Below, in pieces: positions 1 through 11,010 of a DNA stretch of 64,000 bases (its first letter is position 1; the number at the start of each line of letters is the position of its first letter). This DNA comes from Anthoceros angustus (taxonomy: Eukaryota; Streptophyta; Anthocerotopsida; Anthocerotales; Anthocerotaceae): positions 744,001-808,000 of the forward strand of contig MU008151.1 in the NCBI GenBank assembly GCA_010909165.1. Reading direction: 5' to 3'. Made by a program: the position numbers and the translations under genes. The notes beneath the pieces are model-generated. The model did no database searches and was not told where the DNA came from. It worked only from the letters and a program-made list of their open reading frames with translations.

Positions 1-753
1 CGGACATGGTAGGAGGAATTCCTTCTGCTTCTCCTCCCAGCACCTAGTCCTCCACTTCCCAGCACCTAGTCTCTAGGTTCTACTTGCTCGGTGGCTCGTT
101 TTGGAAAACACTTGACACAGCCTTTCATCTAGGCTTGCCTGTTGTGGATCTATCCCTATCCAATGTCTTAACAAATCGCCCATGCGAACTATTACCAAGC
201 CTATTACCAAATTATTATCAAACAAAACTAAGGTATTTTCCATTACCATTCTACTTTTCAAGATGTAATACGGCTTGAAATTAGTCGTTGTCATCGTGTA
301 TGTGGGCAGAGAGTATCCTACACACCTCCCTATGCCTCTACCCTCGTCGATTATGAACTGCCAATCTCATGTCTTCAAACATTCAGCTAACCTAACGTCA
401 ATGTTCAAAAATGCTTCCAACAATTAGGTCTACTTCCTTTAATGATAACTAACCTGCAGAATACCAGGCAGTACGGGATGGCACTGGAAGACACTAAGGA
501 GGATCCATTCACGTGGGAGGCTGAGGTGGTTTAAAGGCTTCTACCTGGGCAAGAATTGAACAGGTGATAAGAAACTGTCAAGGGGCCATAGGAATAACAG
601 CTTTGTCAAGGTTGGGTAGGAATCAAGAGTCATTGCCCGGCACATGTTGACGATATCATGCACGTTTTCTTGCGTGCCCTGGAGAAAGCATCACGCTTCT
701 AAAACATAGTTTAAAATCGGTATTCACAGACTTGCGCCCATGACGGAGATGTC

Positions 754-1150
754 GTCCACAACAGGTGAGCTTGAAAGCAAGCTGGCACTGGCCTGACAAG
801 TACTTGCAAGGAAGAAGAAAGTGCGAATTGGAGGGCTGCGATGTACGCAGTGATGGATGAACTCGTCAGTGTCCAGCAATAATGCAAGGCTGGGCCACCT
901 GTCTGTGTCCTTCTGGAACGCGTCAATCAGGGATGCTTCTTCGGGCCATGCCGTCCACAACAGATGAGCTTGAAAGGAAGCTGGCACTGGCCTGACAAGT
1001 ACTTGCAAGGGACATGAGAGCGCGAACTGGAGGGCTGCGATGTACACAGTGATGGCTGAACTCGTCAGTGTCCAGCAATAATGCTGGGCCACCTGCCTGT
1101 GTCCTTCTCTGGGACGCGTCAGTCAGGGATGCTTCTTCGGGATGGGACTT
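754..1150. repeat. Direct repeat, two copies of about 199 bp
   Basis: The stretch beginning GTCCACAACAGGTGAGCTTG at 754 recurs at 953 with small differences, and both copies continue through the same GTCAGTGTCCAGCAATAATG and CTGTGTCCTTCT segments. Both strands contain short open frames but none resembles a known protein. The rest of 1-1279 shows no gene I can support. Confidence 0.75.
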
Positions 1151-1341
1151 CGCAAGGATATGACTTCGTCAGGATGTGACTCCATCAAAGCATAAGGCTT
1201 TAGTATCCATCCCCAGGCAGGCGTGAGGCCATATAGCCTGGCTACCAGGGCTATCCATTCCACTCCATTCCACGCCTTTCAAATCCCATTTCAGTTCTTC
1301 CCAACTTCCATCCAGGCTGCAGCTGTTCCAAGAGCAATACG

Positions 1342-2127
1342 ATGGGCGACAGCGTGAAGGTGGCAAGCATCGGCATCCCTTTGTTCCAGGGCTTCACTGC
1401 TCTGGACCTAATTGGGCCTTACGAATGTCTGTGGCAGCTGGAAGGCGTGCATGTGTATTTGGTGGGTGCCGAGGAGGGCCAGCAGTATACGACAGACAGC
1501 CAGATGGTCACTCACTGCAACTAGATCATACAAAACCCTGCCCAACCCGGACGTCATCCTTGTTCCTGGAGGCTTGACGCTGTACGAAACTTCCAAAGCC
1601 GATGGGTGGGAGGAAGGGCAATGGAAGGCCATCATCGACTGGGTCCGGCAGGTGAGTCCTGACTGACCAACTCTGTTTCCTTCATCAAATGGACATCTCA
1701 GGAATGCAGAAATGTGCTAATTGCAGGCCCACCAGACATCCAAGTACACGACGTCTGTCTGCACAGGAGCATTGATCCTGGCTGCAGGGCTGCTCAAAGG
1801 GCCAACGTCACCACACATTGGATAGCAAGGAGGAGATCCAGAGGCCTGAATATGGGCGACTTACGTCCCGAAGCGAGTCGTGTGGGTAGATGAGGTGAGC
1901 ACACCGACACCGTGCACTACATGACTGCATACCACTTGCTGCTTAGATAGTCATTGAACAAACTTACAAGTCATCTGGGCGGGCTGCAGGAGAACTCCAA
2001 GATCTCCACATGCGCCGGAGTATCGTCTGGAATTGACTTCGGGCTGACGCTCTGTGCAAAACTCGCTGGCGAAAGCAAGGCCAGAGCTATCCAGCTCACA
2101 ATAGAGTACGATCCTCAGCCCCTTTGA
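1342..2127 (+). pseudogene. DJ-1/PfpI-family protein, copy 1, frame-broken
   Basis: This is the first copy of the DJ-1/PfpI gene described at 3153. By alignment its exons are 1342-1651, 1727-1894 and 1990-2127, with the same GT-AG borders as copy 2. Exon 1 lacks two bases near 1508 (GTCACTCACTGC against GTCACTCTTACTGC), which brings in a stop after residue 60. Exon 2 has an extra G near 1800 and lacks a G near 1855, so its frame is disturbed locally. As written it cannot give a full protein. The lesions are small and the sister copy is open through exon 1, so an uncorrected base-calling error is an alternative to real decay. Confidence 0.75.
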
Positions 2128-2445
2128 TTGCATCATTCCGGCCAAGATCGAGTTGGCACAGCAGGCGGTTGAGGATGTTCTTGCCGGGCTGTGAGACATC
2201 GATAGGAGGTTCAAGGAGTTCCCACGATGCTTCCATGGCCAGCCAGCAATTTAGAGGGCGGGGCCCGAGCCCCAACAAATGTGTACTCATGTCACAGCGA
2301 GCAGATAGTCCCTGCTGTCTCCTTTTATCTCCAGAGCTGCCTGCAGTTTTCCAATGCAGCAAACCATTCGCAATTGTCGTGGAATGCCCGGCCTGTACCC
2401 ACACCGTGCTTCGCAATCATCCTGGTTCCAAATACTTGAACTGTC

Positions 2446-3090
2446 TCAATGCCAGTCCCCACAAGAACATTTGCCATCCACAAAGCAGTGAACACGGTGT
2501 GCATCCCTGACGATGATTTGGCGCTGCTCAAGGCGTGACATAATCTTGGTGCTACTGTGACAATCATTGCACATGCGAAGGTTCTTAGTTACCACTAGAG
2601 TTGTCCTCCGGAGTGTTAAGGAGGCCATATGCTAATGCCAACTTCTCCGCATGTCCACACAATGCATCTTCCTTTTCACTCTCTGAAACTGCCTTCAGAA
2701 CCAGGTCAGTCAAAGGCACGTGCCCGCCTTCATCCTGCACCCTCACGTTCATGCTAATCAACTTCGAGCAACGTCACCCTCTCGTCTCCCACGGTGAACT
2801 CGTGACCTTATTGTTCACTTCAATACCAGCCTTTGCGGGCTTTTTCCAAGCACCTGCGCACTTTCTCAACCTTTCTATTTCCTCTACATCACCCCACATG
2901 CCTGCATTTGCATAGATATTCCCCAGTAGCACATAAGCAGCTGCAGTCTGGGGCTCCAAACGTACCAGACGTTCAAAACATCGCCTTCCACGCTCTACAT
3001 CACCATGGCTTTTACACGCACTCAGCAAAGAAGTCCACCCCACAACATCATTTTCAAAGGGCACTGACTGCAACAATTTTTCAGCAGCCT
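2446..3090 (-). pseudogene. Truncated 3' end of a PPR-DYW:KP gene (duplicate)
   Basis: Read on the minus strand, this is the E domain, KP box and DYW deaminase tail of a PPR protein, ending in CSCGDWH and a stop at 2446. The catalytic zinc motif CNDCH and the KKPAKAGIEV box are visible, but in different frames. Relative to the parent at 4263-7486 it is cut at 3090, exactly at the tandem duplication junction, so it has no PPR array and no start. It is a duplication by-product and not a functional gene. Confidence 0.85.
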
Positions 3091-3152
3091 CAAATCCCAT
3101 TTCAGTTCTTCCCAACTTCCATCCAGGCTGCAGCTGTTCCAAGAGCAATACG

Positions 3153-3944
3153 ATGGGCGACAGCGTGAAGGTGGCAAGCATCGGCATCCCTTTGTTCCAG
3201 GGCTTCACTGCTCTGGACCTAATTGGGCCTTACGAATGTCTGTGGCAGCTGGAAGGCGTGCATGTGTATTTGGTGGGAGCCGAGGAGGGCCAGCAGTATA
3301 CGACAGACAGCCAGATGGTCACTCTTACTGCAACTAGATCATACAAAACCCTGCCCAACCCGGACGTCATCCTTGTTCCTGGAGGCTTGACGCTGTACGA
3401 AACTTCCATAGCCAATGGGTGGGAGGAAGGGCAATGGAAGGCCATCATCGACTGGGTCCGGCAGGTGAGTCCTGACTGACCAACTCTGTTTCCTTCATCA
3501 AATGGACATCTCAGGAATGCAGAAATGTGCTAATTGCAGGCCCACCAGACATCCCAGTACACGACGTCTGTCTGCACAGGAGCATTGATCCTGGCTGCTG
3601 CAGGGCTGCTCAAAGGCCAACGTCACCACACATTGGATAGCAAGGAGGAGATCCAGAGGCCTGAATATGGGGCGACTTACGTCCCGAAGCGAGTCGTGTG
3701 GGTAGATGAGGTGAGCACACCGACACCGTGCACTACATGACTGCATACCACTTGCTGCTTAGATAGTCATTGAACAAACTTACAAGTCATCTTGGGCGGG
3801 CTGCAGGAGAACTCCAAGATCTCCACATGCGCCGGAGTATCGTCTGGAATTGACTTCGGGCTGACGCTCTGTGCAAAACTCGCTGGCGAAAGCAAGGCCA
3901 GAGCTATCCAGCTCACAATAGAGTACGATCCTCAGCCCCTTTGA
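3153..3944 (+). CDS. DJ-1/PfpI-family (isonitrile hydratase-like) protein, copy 2
   Basis: Three exons are inferred: 3153-3464, 3540-3710 and 3807-3944, all phase 0 with GT-AG borders, giving 206 residues. Class I glutamine-amidotransferase-like features are VILVPGG at residues 73-78 and the nucleophile elbow SVCTGALILAAAG with Cys116. The N-terminal LFQGFTALDLIGPYE is typical of the isonitrile hydratase/transcription-regulator branch of the superfamily. Members include hydratases, proteases and glyoxalases, so the reaction here is unknown. Two family signatures are damaged. The expected THW stretch after the elbow is readable only in another frame (about 3620-3640), and the C-terminal PQPPFD is cut to PQPL-stop. 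The gene may be decaying, or the sequence may have homopolymer errors. It lies tail-to-tail with a PPR gene. Confidence 0.7.
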
Positions 3945-4262
3945 TTGCATCATTCCGGCCAAGATCGAGTTGGCACAGCAGGCGGTTACGGATGCTCTTG
4001 CCGGGCTGTGAGACATCGATAGGAGGTTCAAGGAGTTCCCACGATGCTTCCATGGCCAGCCAGCAATTTAGAGGGCGGGGCCCGAGCCCCAACAAATGTG
4101 TACTCATGTCACAGCGAGCAGATAGTCCCTGCTGTCTCCTTTTATCTCCAGAGCTGCCTGCAGTTTTCCAATGCAGCAAACCATTCGCAATTGTCGTGGA
4201 ATGCCCGGCCTGTACCCACACCGTGCTTCGCAATCATCCTGGTTCCAAATACTTGAACTGTC

Positions 4263-7200
4263 TCAATGCCAGTCCCCACAAGAACATTTGCCATCCACAA
4301 AGCAGTGAACACGGTGTGCATCCCTGACGATGATTTGGCGCTGCTCAAGGCGTGACATAATCTTGGTGCTACTGTGACAATCATTGCACATGCGAAGGTT
4401 CTTAGTTACCACTAGAGTTGTCCCTCCGGAGTGTTAAGGAGGCCATATGCTAATGCCAACTTCTCCGATGTCCACACAATGCATCTTCCTTCTCACTCTC
4501 TGAAACTGCCTTCAGAACCAGCTCAGTCAAAGGCACGTGCCCGCCTTCATCCTGCACCCTCACGTTCATGCTAATCAACTTCGAGCAACGTCACCCTCTC
4601 GTCTCCCACGGTGAACTCGTGCACCTTATTGTTCACTTCAATACCAGCCTTTGCGGGCTTTTTCCAAGCACCTGCGCACTTTCTCAACCTTTCTATTTCC
4701 TCTACATCACCCCACATGCCTGCATTTGCATAGATATTCCCCAGTAGCACATAAGCAGCTGCAGTCTGGGGCTCCAAACGTACCAGACGTTCAAAACATC
4801 GCCTTCCACGCTCTACATCACCATGGCTTTTACACGCACTCAGCAAAGAAGTCCACCCCACAACATCATTTTCAAAGGGCACTGACTGCAACAATTTTTC
4901 AGCAGCCTCCAAATCCCTGACCGCCCAAGAAGATCAATCATGCAGTTATGATGCTGGTCTGTTGGCTCAATGCCCTGCTCCTTCATCATCCCGAAATACC
5001 GCTGGCCCTCTTTCACCAGCCCCTTGTGACTGCAAGCTACCAGCAGAGAAATGAACGTAGCACCGTTGGGCTCCACACCTTCCTCCGCATTTCTTCGAAA
5101 AACTGTATTGCCCTGTGGCCATCCCCATGTTTGGCATAACCATTCAGCAGACTATTCCATGTCACCACATCTTTCACAGGCAACGTTTCAAACACTTGGC
5201 GAGCACCTTCCAAGCTCCCACATTTTGCATACATGTCCACTAGACAGTTGCCGACAACCACATCACAATCTAGTCCCTTATCTTGGGTCACAGCATGAAG
5301 CTGCTTTCCTGATGCAAACCTCCAACACTGGCACATGCATTCAGGAGCCAGACAAACGTAACATGATTACCCACAGACAGCACCTCTTGTTGCATACTTG
5401 CATAAAGATCCAACGCATCTTGACCAAGCCCCTGCTGACAATAGCCTCCAAGAATTGCATTCCAAGCTACCACGTCTCTACTAGAGAGCCGGTCAAAATT
5501 CTGCGTGCATCCTCTAAGCTTCCACATCTTGCATACATGTCGACCAGGCAGTTGCCAACAACCAGATCACTTTCTAATCCTCTTTGTTCAATTTGCAGAT
5601 GAAGCTGCTTTCCTTGTTGCAAGGCTCTCACAATGGCACATGCTTTCAGGAGGGACACGAAAGTGATGTGATTTGCTGGAGCCATGCCATCCTCTTGCAT
5701 AACTGCATACAGATCAAGAGCTTCTTGGCCAAGGCCATGATTGGCATATCCTCCAATCATTGCACTCCATGTCACAACATCTCTTCTGGGCAACTCGTCA
5801 AAGACCCTCCGAGCAAGCTCAATGTCCCCACACTTGGCATACATGTCGACTAGGCAGCTTCCCACAACCATATCAGTGTGCAGTACCCTTTCCTGAATCA
5901 GAGAATGCAGCTGCTTTCCTGCTGCAGAGCCCTGAGGCTGGCACAAGCCTTGAGGAGGCACACGAACGTGACACGATCAGGTAGTGTCTTGCCCTCTTGC
6001 TGCATGCTTGCATAAAGATCAAGGGCTTCTTGACCAAGTCCATGCTGCGCATACCCTGCAAACATGGCATTCCATGTCACCACACTTCTAGTGGGCAGGT
6101 TGTCAAAAGTTTACGAGCATCCTCTAAGTTCCCACATTTTGCGTACATGTCAACCAGGCAGCTGCCAATGACCACATCATTCTCCAGCCCTCTTTTCCGA
6201 ATCAAGGAATGGAGCTGCATGCCCTGATGCAAAGCACCCACAATGGCGCACGCTTTTAGCAGGGACACAAACGTGACGTGATTGGCTGGATACAAGCCGT
6301 CCTGCTGCATGGAGGCATACAAATCCAGCGCTTCTTGACCTCGTCCATGCTGAGCATACCCTGCGATCATGGCAGTCCATGTCACCACATCTCTCGTGGG
6401 CAAATCATCAAACACAGCACGAGCATCCTCTAAACTGCCGCACTTTGCATACATATCCAGCAAGGAGCTGCCAACAAACATATCAGGCTCATGAGAACTC
6501 TCCAGGATGTCGGTATGCACCTCCTTCCCGGAAGCCAGGTCCCCTGCCACAGCACAGGCCTTGAGGACTGCCACGAATATATGGTTGTTAGGCTTCATCG
6601 CCGACTGCCGCATCTGGCGATACAGTTTCACGGCCTCGGCAGGCTGCCCATGATCCGCGTGCGCCTTGATAATGGAAGCCCATGCGAAGGTGTTGGAGCA
6701 GCTATCTTGGAAAACACGTTCACCGCGTCCTCCACCAGGCCATGAGAGGCATACATCCGTATGATGTGGTTGCCCAGAAACCTGTCCGTCTCCTTCCCAC
6801 TTCTAACAGAGAGGACATGGACACGTTTCCCGTTATGCAAATCCTCTGTGCAATGCACCTCTTGAGCACAGAATAGAGAAGACTGGTGTCAGAACGCAGT
6901 CCCTCTGCACCAGGAGGTCCAAAGCTTCAATAGCCTCACCTAGCTGGCCCTTGTCACACAGCCTCCGACAGACATCCACCTCCGACTCATCCTCTCCATG
7001 TCTCCACGGGCCAGCCTGGCTCCCTGAGGAAGAGCTGGTCCCAGCATGCCCTTGCGCATCCCACGCAGCTAGCTGAGCCTGCAGCCAGCCAGGATTCCTT
7101 GGATTGTCTATCCACAGGGCCTTCTTGGAGCGCTTGTGCCTGAAGTCCGGATGGCGGGGACTCCTCTTAGCCTGCCTGCAATCCCACCACTGTGCGGGAT

Positions 7201-7486
7201 CCGAGAAAAAAGCTTGCCACAAAAGCTCCTGCTGTTCTTGTTGCGTTTTGCCTTCATGACCGTAGCTGGCTCCAGCAATAGCAGCCCGTCCTTCAAACTT
7301 CCCCACACCAGGTGACATGGCAGGGGGGAGCCAGAGCTGAGGTGGACCATTGCGACCACCACAGATCCATACGTCTTGCTGCTTGATCACAACATTCCCA
7401 GGAGCCCACTTTGGGTGCAGGAAGCTGGCAGCCATAACCCTAGCCCAGAGCTCATGGCACATCGACAGACATGGACACACGATCAC
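4263..7486 (-). pseudogene. PPR-DYW:KP protein with N-terminal PDF motif, frame-broken
   Basis: On the minus strand the order is an N-terminal region, a PDF-type motif (DPAQWWDCR..PRHPDFRHK..ALW, 7082-7201), a PLS-class PPR array with many MYAKCGSLEDAR-like S motifs, E domains with LLSACKSHGD, a KP box (AWKKPAKAGIEV) and a DYW domain with CNDCH and a CSCGDWH end at 4263. The family edits organelle transcripts; the KP class is associated with U-to-C editing. At least six frame changes interrupt it (near 6840, 6650, 6100, 5920, 5480, 5300, 5060, 4910 and 4430). The close relative at 60644-63478 is uninterrupted and shows what the full product looks like. Two possible starts are 7486 and an in-frame ATG at 7435. 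The gene is dead as written, unless the indels are sequencing errors. Confidence 0.8.
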
Positions 7487-9359
7487 TCCATCCTATAATC
7501 CACTCCACTCCACTGTTCCTTCCTTCCTTCCTTGCAAGACGTTACGTCTGTGCCCTCTAGAGTCATGAGGACTCTTTGCACCCGCAGCATTGGTGAGGAG
7601 TCAACTGCATGGGTTGAGTGCACGATGCGTAAGGTGGTGTGTTGAATGACGTCTTTAAATTTGGAATGTTCCTAGCCTGTAGCGCGAAGGCTTGAAACTT
7701 GAAAGGAGCAAGTGAGCGCGAGCAAGATAGCATGCTAGCTAGGGATGCTGCCATGATTCATTTTTCTTTATTGAAGATAATGCACATTTTTCACAATTTC
7801 TGCGGATTGCGGGTTCTCATCAACTGATTTGTCTGGACATATGGTACATGGATGGTGGCTAGCTAGCTGCAGTGAGCACACTGGATGGGATGCGGAAGAA
7901 AAGAAAGGCTGCCAGGGCAGTTCTACCCAGAAGCCGCTGCTGTATCATATCACCTGCGCAAAATTTCATCCATCCCACAGCGTCTGTTTGCGGTATGAGA
8001 AGGGAGATGTCCCTGACAGAATTTTACAATCCTGTCCTTGATTGCATCAGGGCCAGCCTTGTCGGCCAGGGCCATGAGTCTAGTCCTGGAATGGTGGCAG
8101 GAGAGGCCCTTACTTTGCTTATATTTTTACTCATTTCACCTACGCCTTCACACAACCTCTACTAATCAGTTTCGTTTTCATGTAAACAGCTTGTTAGTGT
8201 AGACGGTGTAACAGTGATATGTCTTTATCTTGCACCCTTGCTCTCCATGATTGTGAATCATGTGGATCTGTCCCGTGTCACACGCCAATACACGCCTTCT
8301 CCATTCTACTTACCGGTCCGCCATTGGGCTCGCTTGGGCTTTGTCCATTGTTTCAACATATTATTGGGCTCGTTTGGGCTTTGTCCTTGTTTCAACATAT
8401 CACTGCTAGAACACTTATCTAAGTTTGTCTTCGTCTCATAATGAACTGCATTCTTTGGGCTTTGTAGATTTATGCTGTTGATTCCCTAGAAACATAATCG
8501 AGAGCATTGAATTCACTGAAAAAGGGTAGGACGACTGGGTTATAGAGCCAGACCTTATAACATCTTAGATGATATGCTTTTGGGAAGGATGGGCTATTCT
8601 TTGTGTGGAGATTTAACCTTTGTTTCTTAATGTTGAGTTTTGTATACCGAGCTATAAATATTCTTTCGACCAAAACCCAACAAAGACATGCTTCCTTAAA
8701 CGAAACCCAATAAATCATATTTTTCACAAGAACGTTCCCCTCACACTATTGATACACACAGCTTAGGGTACTATATAATTAGTGATGCACATTCTTTAAT
8801 GCATGCACAATTGAATTCAGCACCTTTAAACTCCATAAGAAATGTCTTAAGTATGTAAGTTAGTTCACGGTCTAATATGTCCATAGTCAAAAGTGCTACT
8901 TCCCTCGACAAAAAATGTAATACATAGACTACCTACGTGAGAATAGGCATGGGTGGAAAGTGCTCTAGTTCATGCAACAAAAGATGTGCTTATCGGGACT
9001 AAGGAGTACCGAATCTAGAATGGATGGGTGGTACCACATCTCGGTAGTATCTAATTGGAAGGTCACTAACCGGGCCTGAATTTCAATGAATTTATGGTTA
9101 TCGTATAAAGAACCTAATGGTTACCATGACACTCTTCAAGAGGAAGGTTTGGTAACATTAGATGATTGACATTAGCTATCACTCGGAATAACAATATCTT
9201 TCTTAATGGGGGAAATCTATACAAAACCCTTCACCTTGCAAAGGTCTTGAAAGCACCTCCCTGGTATGAAACTTGTGTCCTCACTCAATGACACCAAGGT
9301 CTCAATGACACAGAGGACCTTTCCAAAATAGATCTCCGCAAAGGGCTAAGTCACCTTAG
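7487..9359. other. Intergenic stretch, no supported gene
   Basis: This stretch becomes AT-richer towards its right end. It contains a short TTCC microsatellite near 7520 and the imperfect repeat listed at 8324. Open frames are short and lack family resemblance. The last part may be decayed upstream sequence of the copia-like element that becomes recognisable near 9378. Confidence 0.5.
8324..8402. repeat. Two imperfect copies of a ~40 bp repeat
   Basis: ATTGGGCTCG(C/T)TTGGGCTTTGTCC followed by TTGTTTCAACATAT occurs at about 8324 and again at about 8364. The two copies differ by a few bases. A fragment (TTTGGGCTTTGT) recurs near 8455. Confidence 0.65.
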
Positions 9360-10200
9360 AGAGAGAGAGTCTACGCGGATGTTTATGGTCCCCTGTCTAC
9401 ACCTTCTTTTAGTGGTAGTAGATATTTCTTGACCCACATCCTGAAATACAAGAGTGAGGCTTATCTATTCTTCAAGGATTACTTGGCTTGGGCTGAGAGA
9501 TTAATAAATCCGGCTTGGGCTGAGAGATTAATAAATTAGAAGCTCAAAACATGACATTACGACAATGGTGGCGAGTTTACATTTCATCAATTGGAAGAGT
9601 TTTTCCGAGTTCAAGTTATAGCTCAACAACTCATTGTTGTATACACGTCTCAACAAAATGGCATAGCTGAAAACAAAAACCTGCACCTACAAGAGATCAT
9701 TGGTTGTTTATTATCATAAGCTCATATACCTAATTTACCAAATTTTGAAGCTTATTCGACATAGGCCCTACTCACACCTACATATCGTATGAATCAATTG
9801 CCCACATTAGTAGTTCAAGGTATGGCTCCTTATGAAGCATTTACTGGCAAGAAGCCTTCTATTGATTATCTTCAAATTTTTAAATCTATTGCATATATCT
9901 TTTTTCCTAAAGCATTGCGTGAGAAGTTAGATCTTAAAGCACCAAAGTATACTTTTATTGACTACATCGAAGGCATCAAAGGTTGCAAATTATTTGATCC
10001 CTCTACAAGGCAACTTCTTTAGGCTAGGATTGTTACAACTTTCACGAGTCTCACCTCTTTTCCCTAATTGTGGGAGTTGACACTTGTGATCCAATTGATT
10101 GTTCTCAAGACGAGACTGCCGATAATTCCTTGTCGATGATATTGATTATATCACATTTTCCAGTTCTTGCTTCTCGTATTCTTTTTGTTGAACCTATTAT
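9360..10200 (+). mobile_element. Decayed Ty1/copia retrotransposon integrase
   Basis: Fragments in several plus frames follow the order of a copia integrase core. DVYGPLSTPSFSGSRYF begins near 9378 and is followed by HILKYKSEAYLFFKDYL. DNGGEF and then YTSQQNGIAENKN lie at 9555-9690. From 9789 to 10022 comes MAPYEAFTGKKPSIDYLQIF and the C-terminal part through LFDPSTRQLL. Stops and frame changes separate the pieces. I see no reverse transcriptase, no gag and no long terminal repeats, so this is an old internal remnant and not a mobile copy. Confidence 0.85.
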
Positions 10201-10257
10201 GCAGGAAGAGGAGGAGCTAGCATCTATTCCATAATTCCATAACCTGAAACAATGCAG

Positions 10258-10380
10258 CCCTTTGGTAGACATGTGCAAGTGTTGGTGCTTCGGCTGTAGA
10301 GAAGGGGAAGTAGCTTCACTGATGAAGTTATACGATTCAAAACAAAGACTTTATGTTGATGTCGTTTTAGGATGGTAGCT
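10258..10380 (+). pseudogene. PPR fragment, copy 1
   Basis: ACATGTGCAAGTGTTGGTGC and the following GTAGAGAAGGGGAAG match the L-motif end of the local PPR repeat (ACASVGA..EKGKQLH). They are followed by a diverged stretch and GATGTCGTTTTAGG, equivalent to the ADVV start of an S motif. The fragment resembles the one at 10775-11010 and ends in a stop. It is about one third of a repeat unit. Confidence 0.65.
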
Positions 10381-10418
10381 CGGAAAGCACCCAAGGGATG
10401 CTTGTCCAGATAGGGTTC

Positions 10419-10624
10419 GTGAGATACCTTTGCCTAACTTTGTTGGTTCATCATAGACCTGTCCGTGAGATACCTTTGAATAGCTTTGTTGGTTCGGTGA
10501 GATACCTTTGAATAGCTTTGTTGGTTCGATGAGATACCTTTGAATAGCTTTATTGGTTCGATGAGATACCTTTGAATAGCTTTGTTGGTTCAGTCACATA
10601 CTTTTGCATAGCTTTGTTTTCTTG
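10419..10624. repeat. 32 bp minisatellite
   Basis: The unit GTGAGATACCTTTGAATAGC plus TTTGTTGGTTCG starts at 10465, 10497, 10529, 10561 and 10593, an exact 32-base period. A diverged copy starts at 10419. The last unit is degenerate (GTCACATACTTTTGCATAGC). Confidence 0.92.
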
Positions 10625-10716
10625 AAGGGTTTAGGGCCCTACTTGTACTTATGCTTTGATAAATGAGAATCATCCACTATTGAAAAAAAACAAGAAGACA
10701 CTGTTGCACGCTGGGA

Positions 10717-11010
10717 AATTTGCATCCCTCGGAAGACGTGTGCATCCCTCGGGGAGACGTGTGCATCCCTCTGGGAGACATGTGCAAGTGTTGGTGCTTC
10801 CGCTGTAGAGAAGGGAAGCAGCTTCACCGATGAAGCTATATGAAAACAACCAAAACAACGACGAATGCTGATGTCGTTTCAGGTTGCAGCCTAGTAAACA
10901 TGTACGCAATGTGCGGAAGCTTACAGGATGCTCAGCCTGTGTCTGACGGACTCAGGAGAAAAATGTGGTAACCTGGACCGCCCTGATAGCAGGATACTCC
11001 CACGACCTCT
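10717..11010 (+). pseudogene. PPR fragment, copy 2, preceded by a ~20 bp repeat
   Basis: About three copies of a 20-base unit (GGGAGACGTGTGCATCCCT-like) at 10717-10787 lead into a PPR repeat piece. The piece is an L-motif end with EKGKQLH in one frame, then GCSLVNMYAMCGSLQDAQ and TWTALIAGYSHD in another. It covers roughly one S motif and the start of a P motif, with frame changes near 10820 and 10960. No E or DYW parts are attached. Confidence 0.7.

Larger units (their letters stand above)
1280..4917. repeat. 1.8 kb tandem duplication bounded by CAAATCCC
   Basis: Unit 1 (about 1280-3090) and unit 2 (about 3091-4909) are nearly identical. Each contains a DJ-1/PfpI-like gene on the plus strand followed by the 3' end of a PPR-DYW gene on the minus strand. 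CAAATCCC is found at the left edge (1280), at the junction (3091) and at the right edge (4910), so the duplication probably arose by exchange at an 8-base microhomology. Differences between the units are mostly one- or two-base indels. Only unit 2 is continuous with the 5' part of the PPR gene, so unit 2 is closer to the original arrangement. Confidence 0.85.

Noticed and set aside
2124-2510. Plus-strand frame of 128 codons, also present at 3941-4327
   Set aside because: It runs antisense to the PPR-DYW tail and across the DJ-1 3' end; its conservation between the two places is only the tandem duplication.
5051-5602. Plus-strand frame of 183 codons
   Set aside because: It is the antisense shadow of PPR repeats of the minus-strand KP gene; similar antisense frames accompany every PPR locus here.
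9360-10200. Functional copia retrotransposon
   Set aside because: Only integrase-related pieces remain, with stops and frame changes; no reverse transcriptase, gag or terminal repeats were found.
10419-10624. Regularly spaced repeat considered as a CRISPR array
   Set aside because: The 32-base units are directly abutting with no unique spacers and there are no cas genes; it is a minisatellite in a plant genome.
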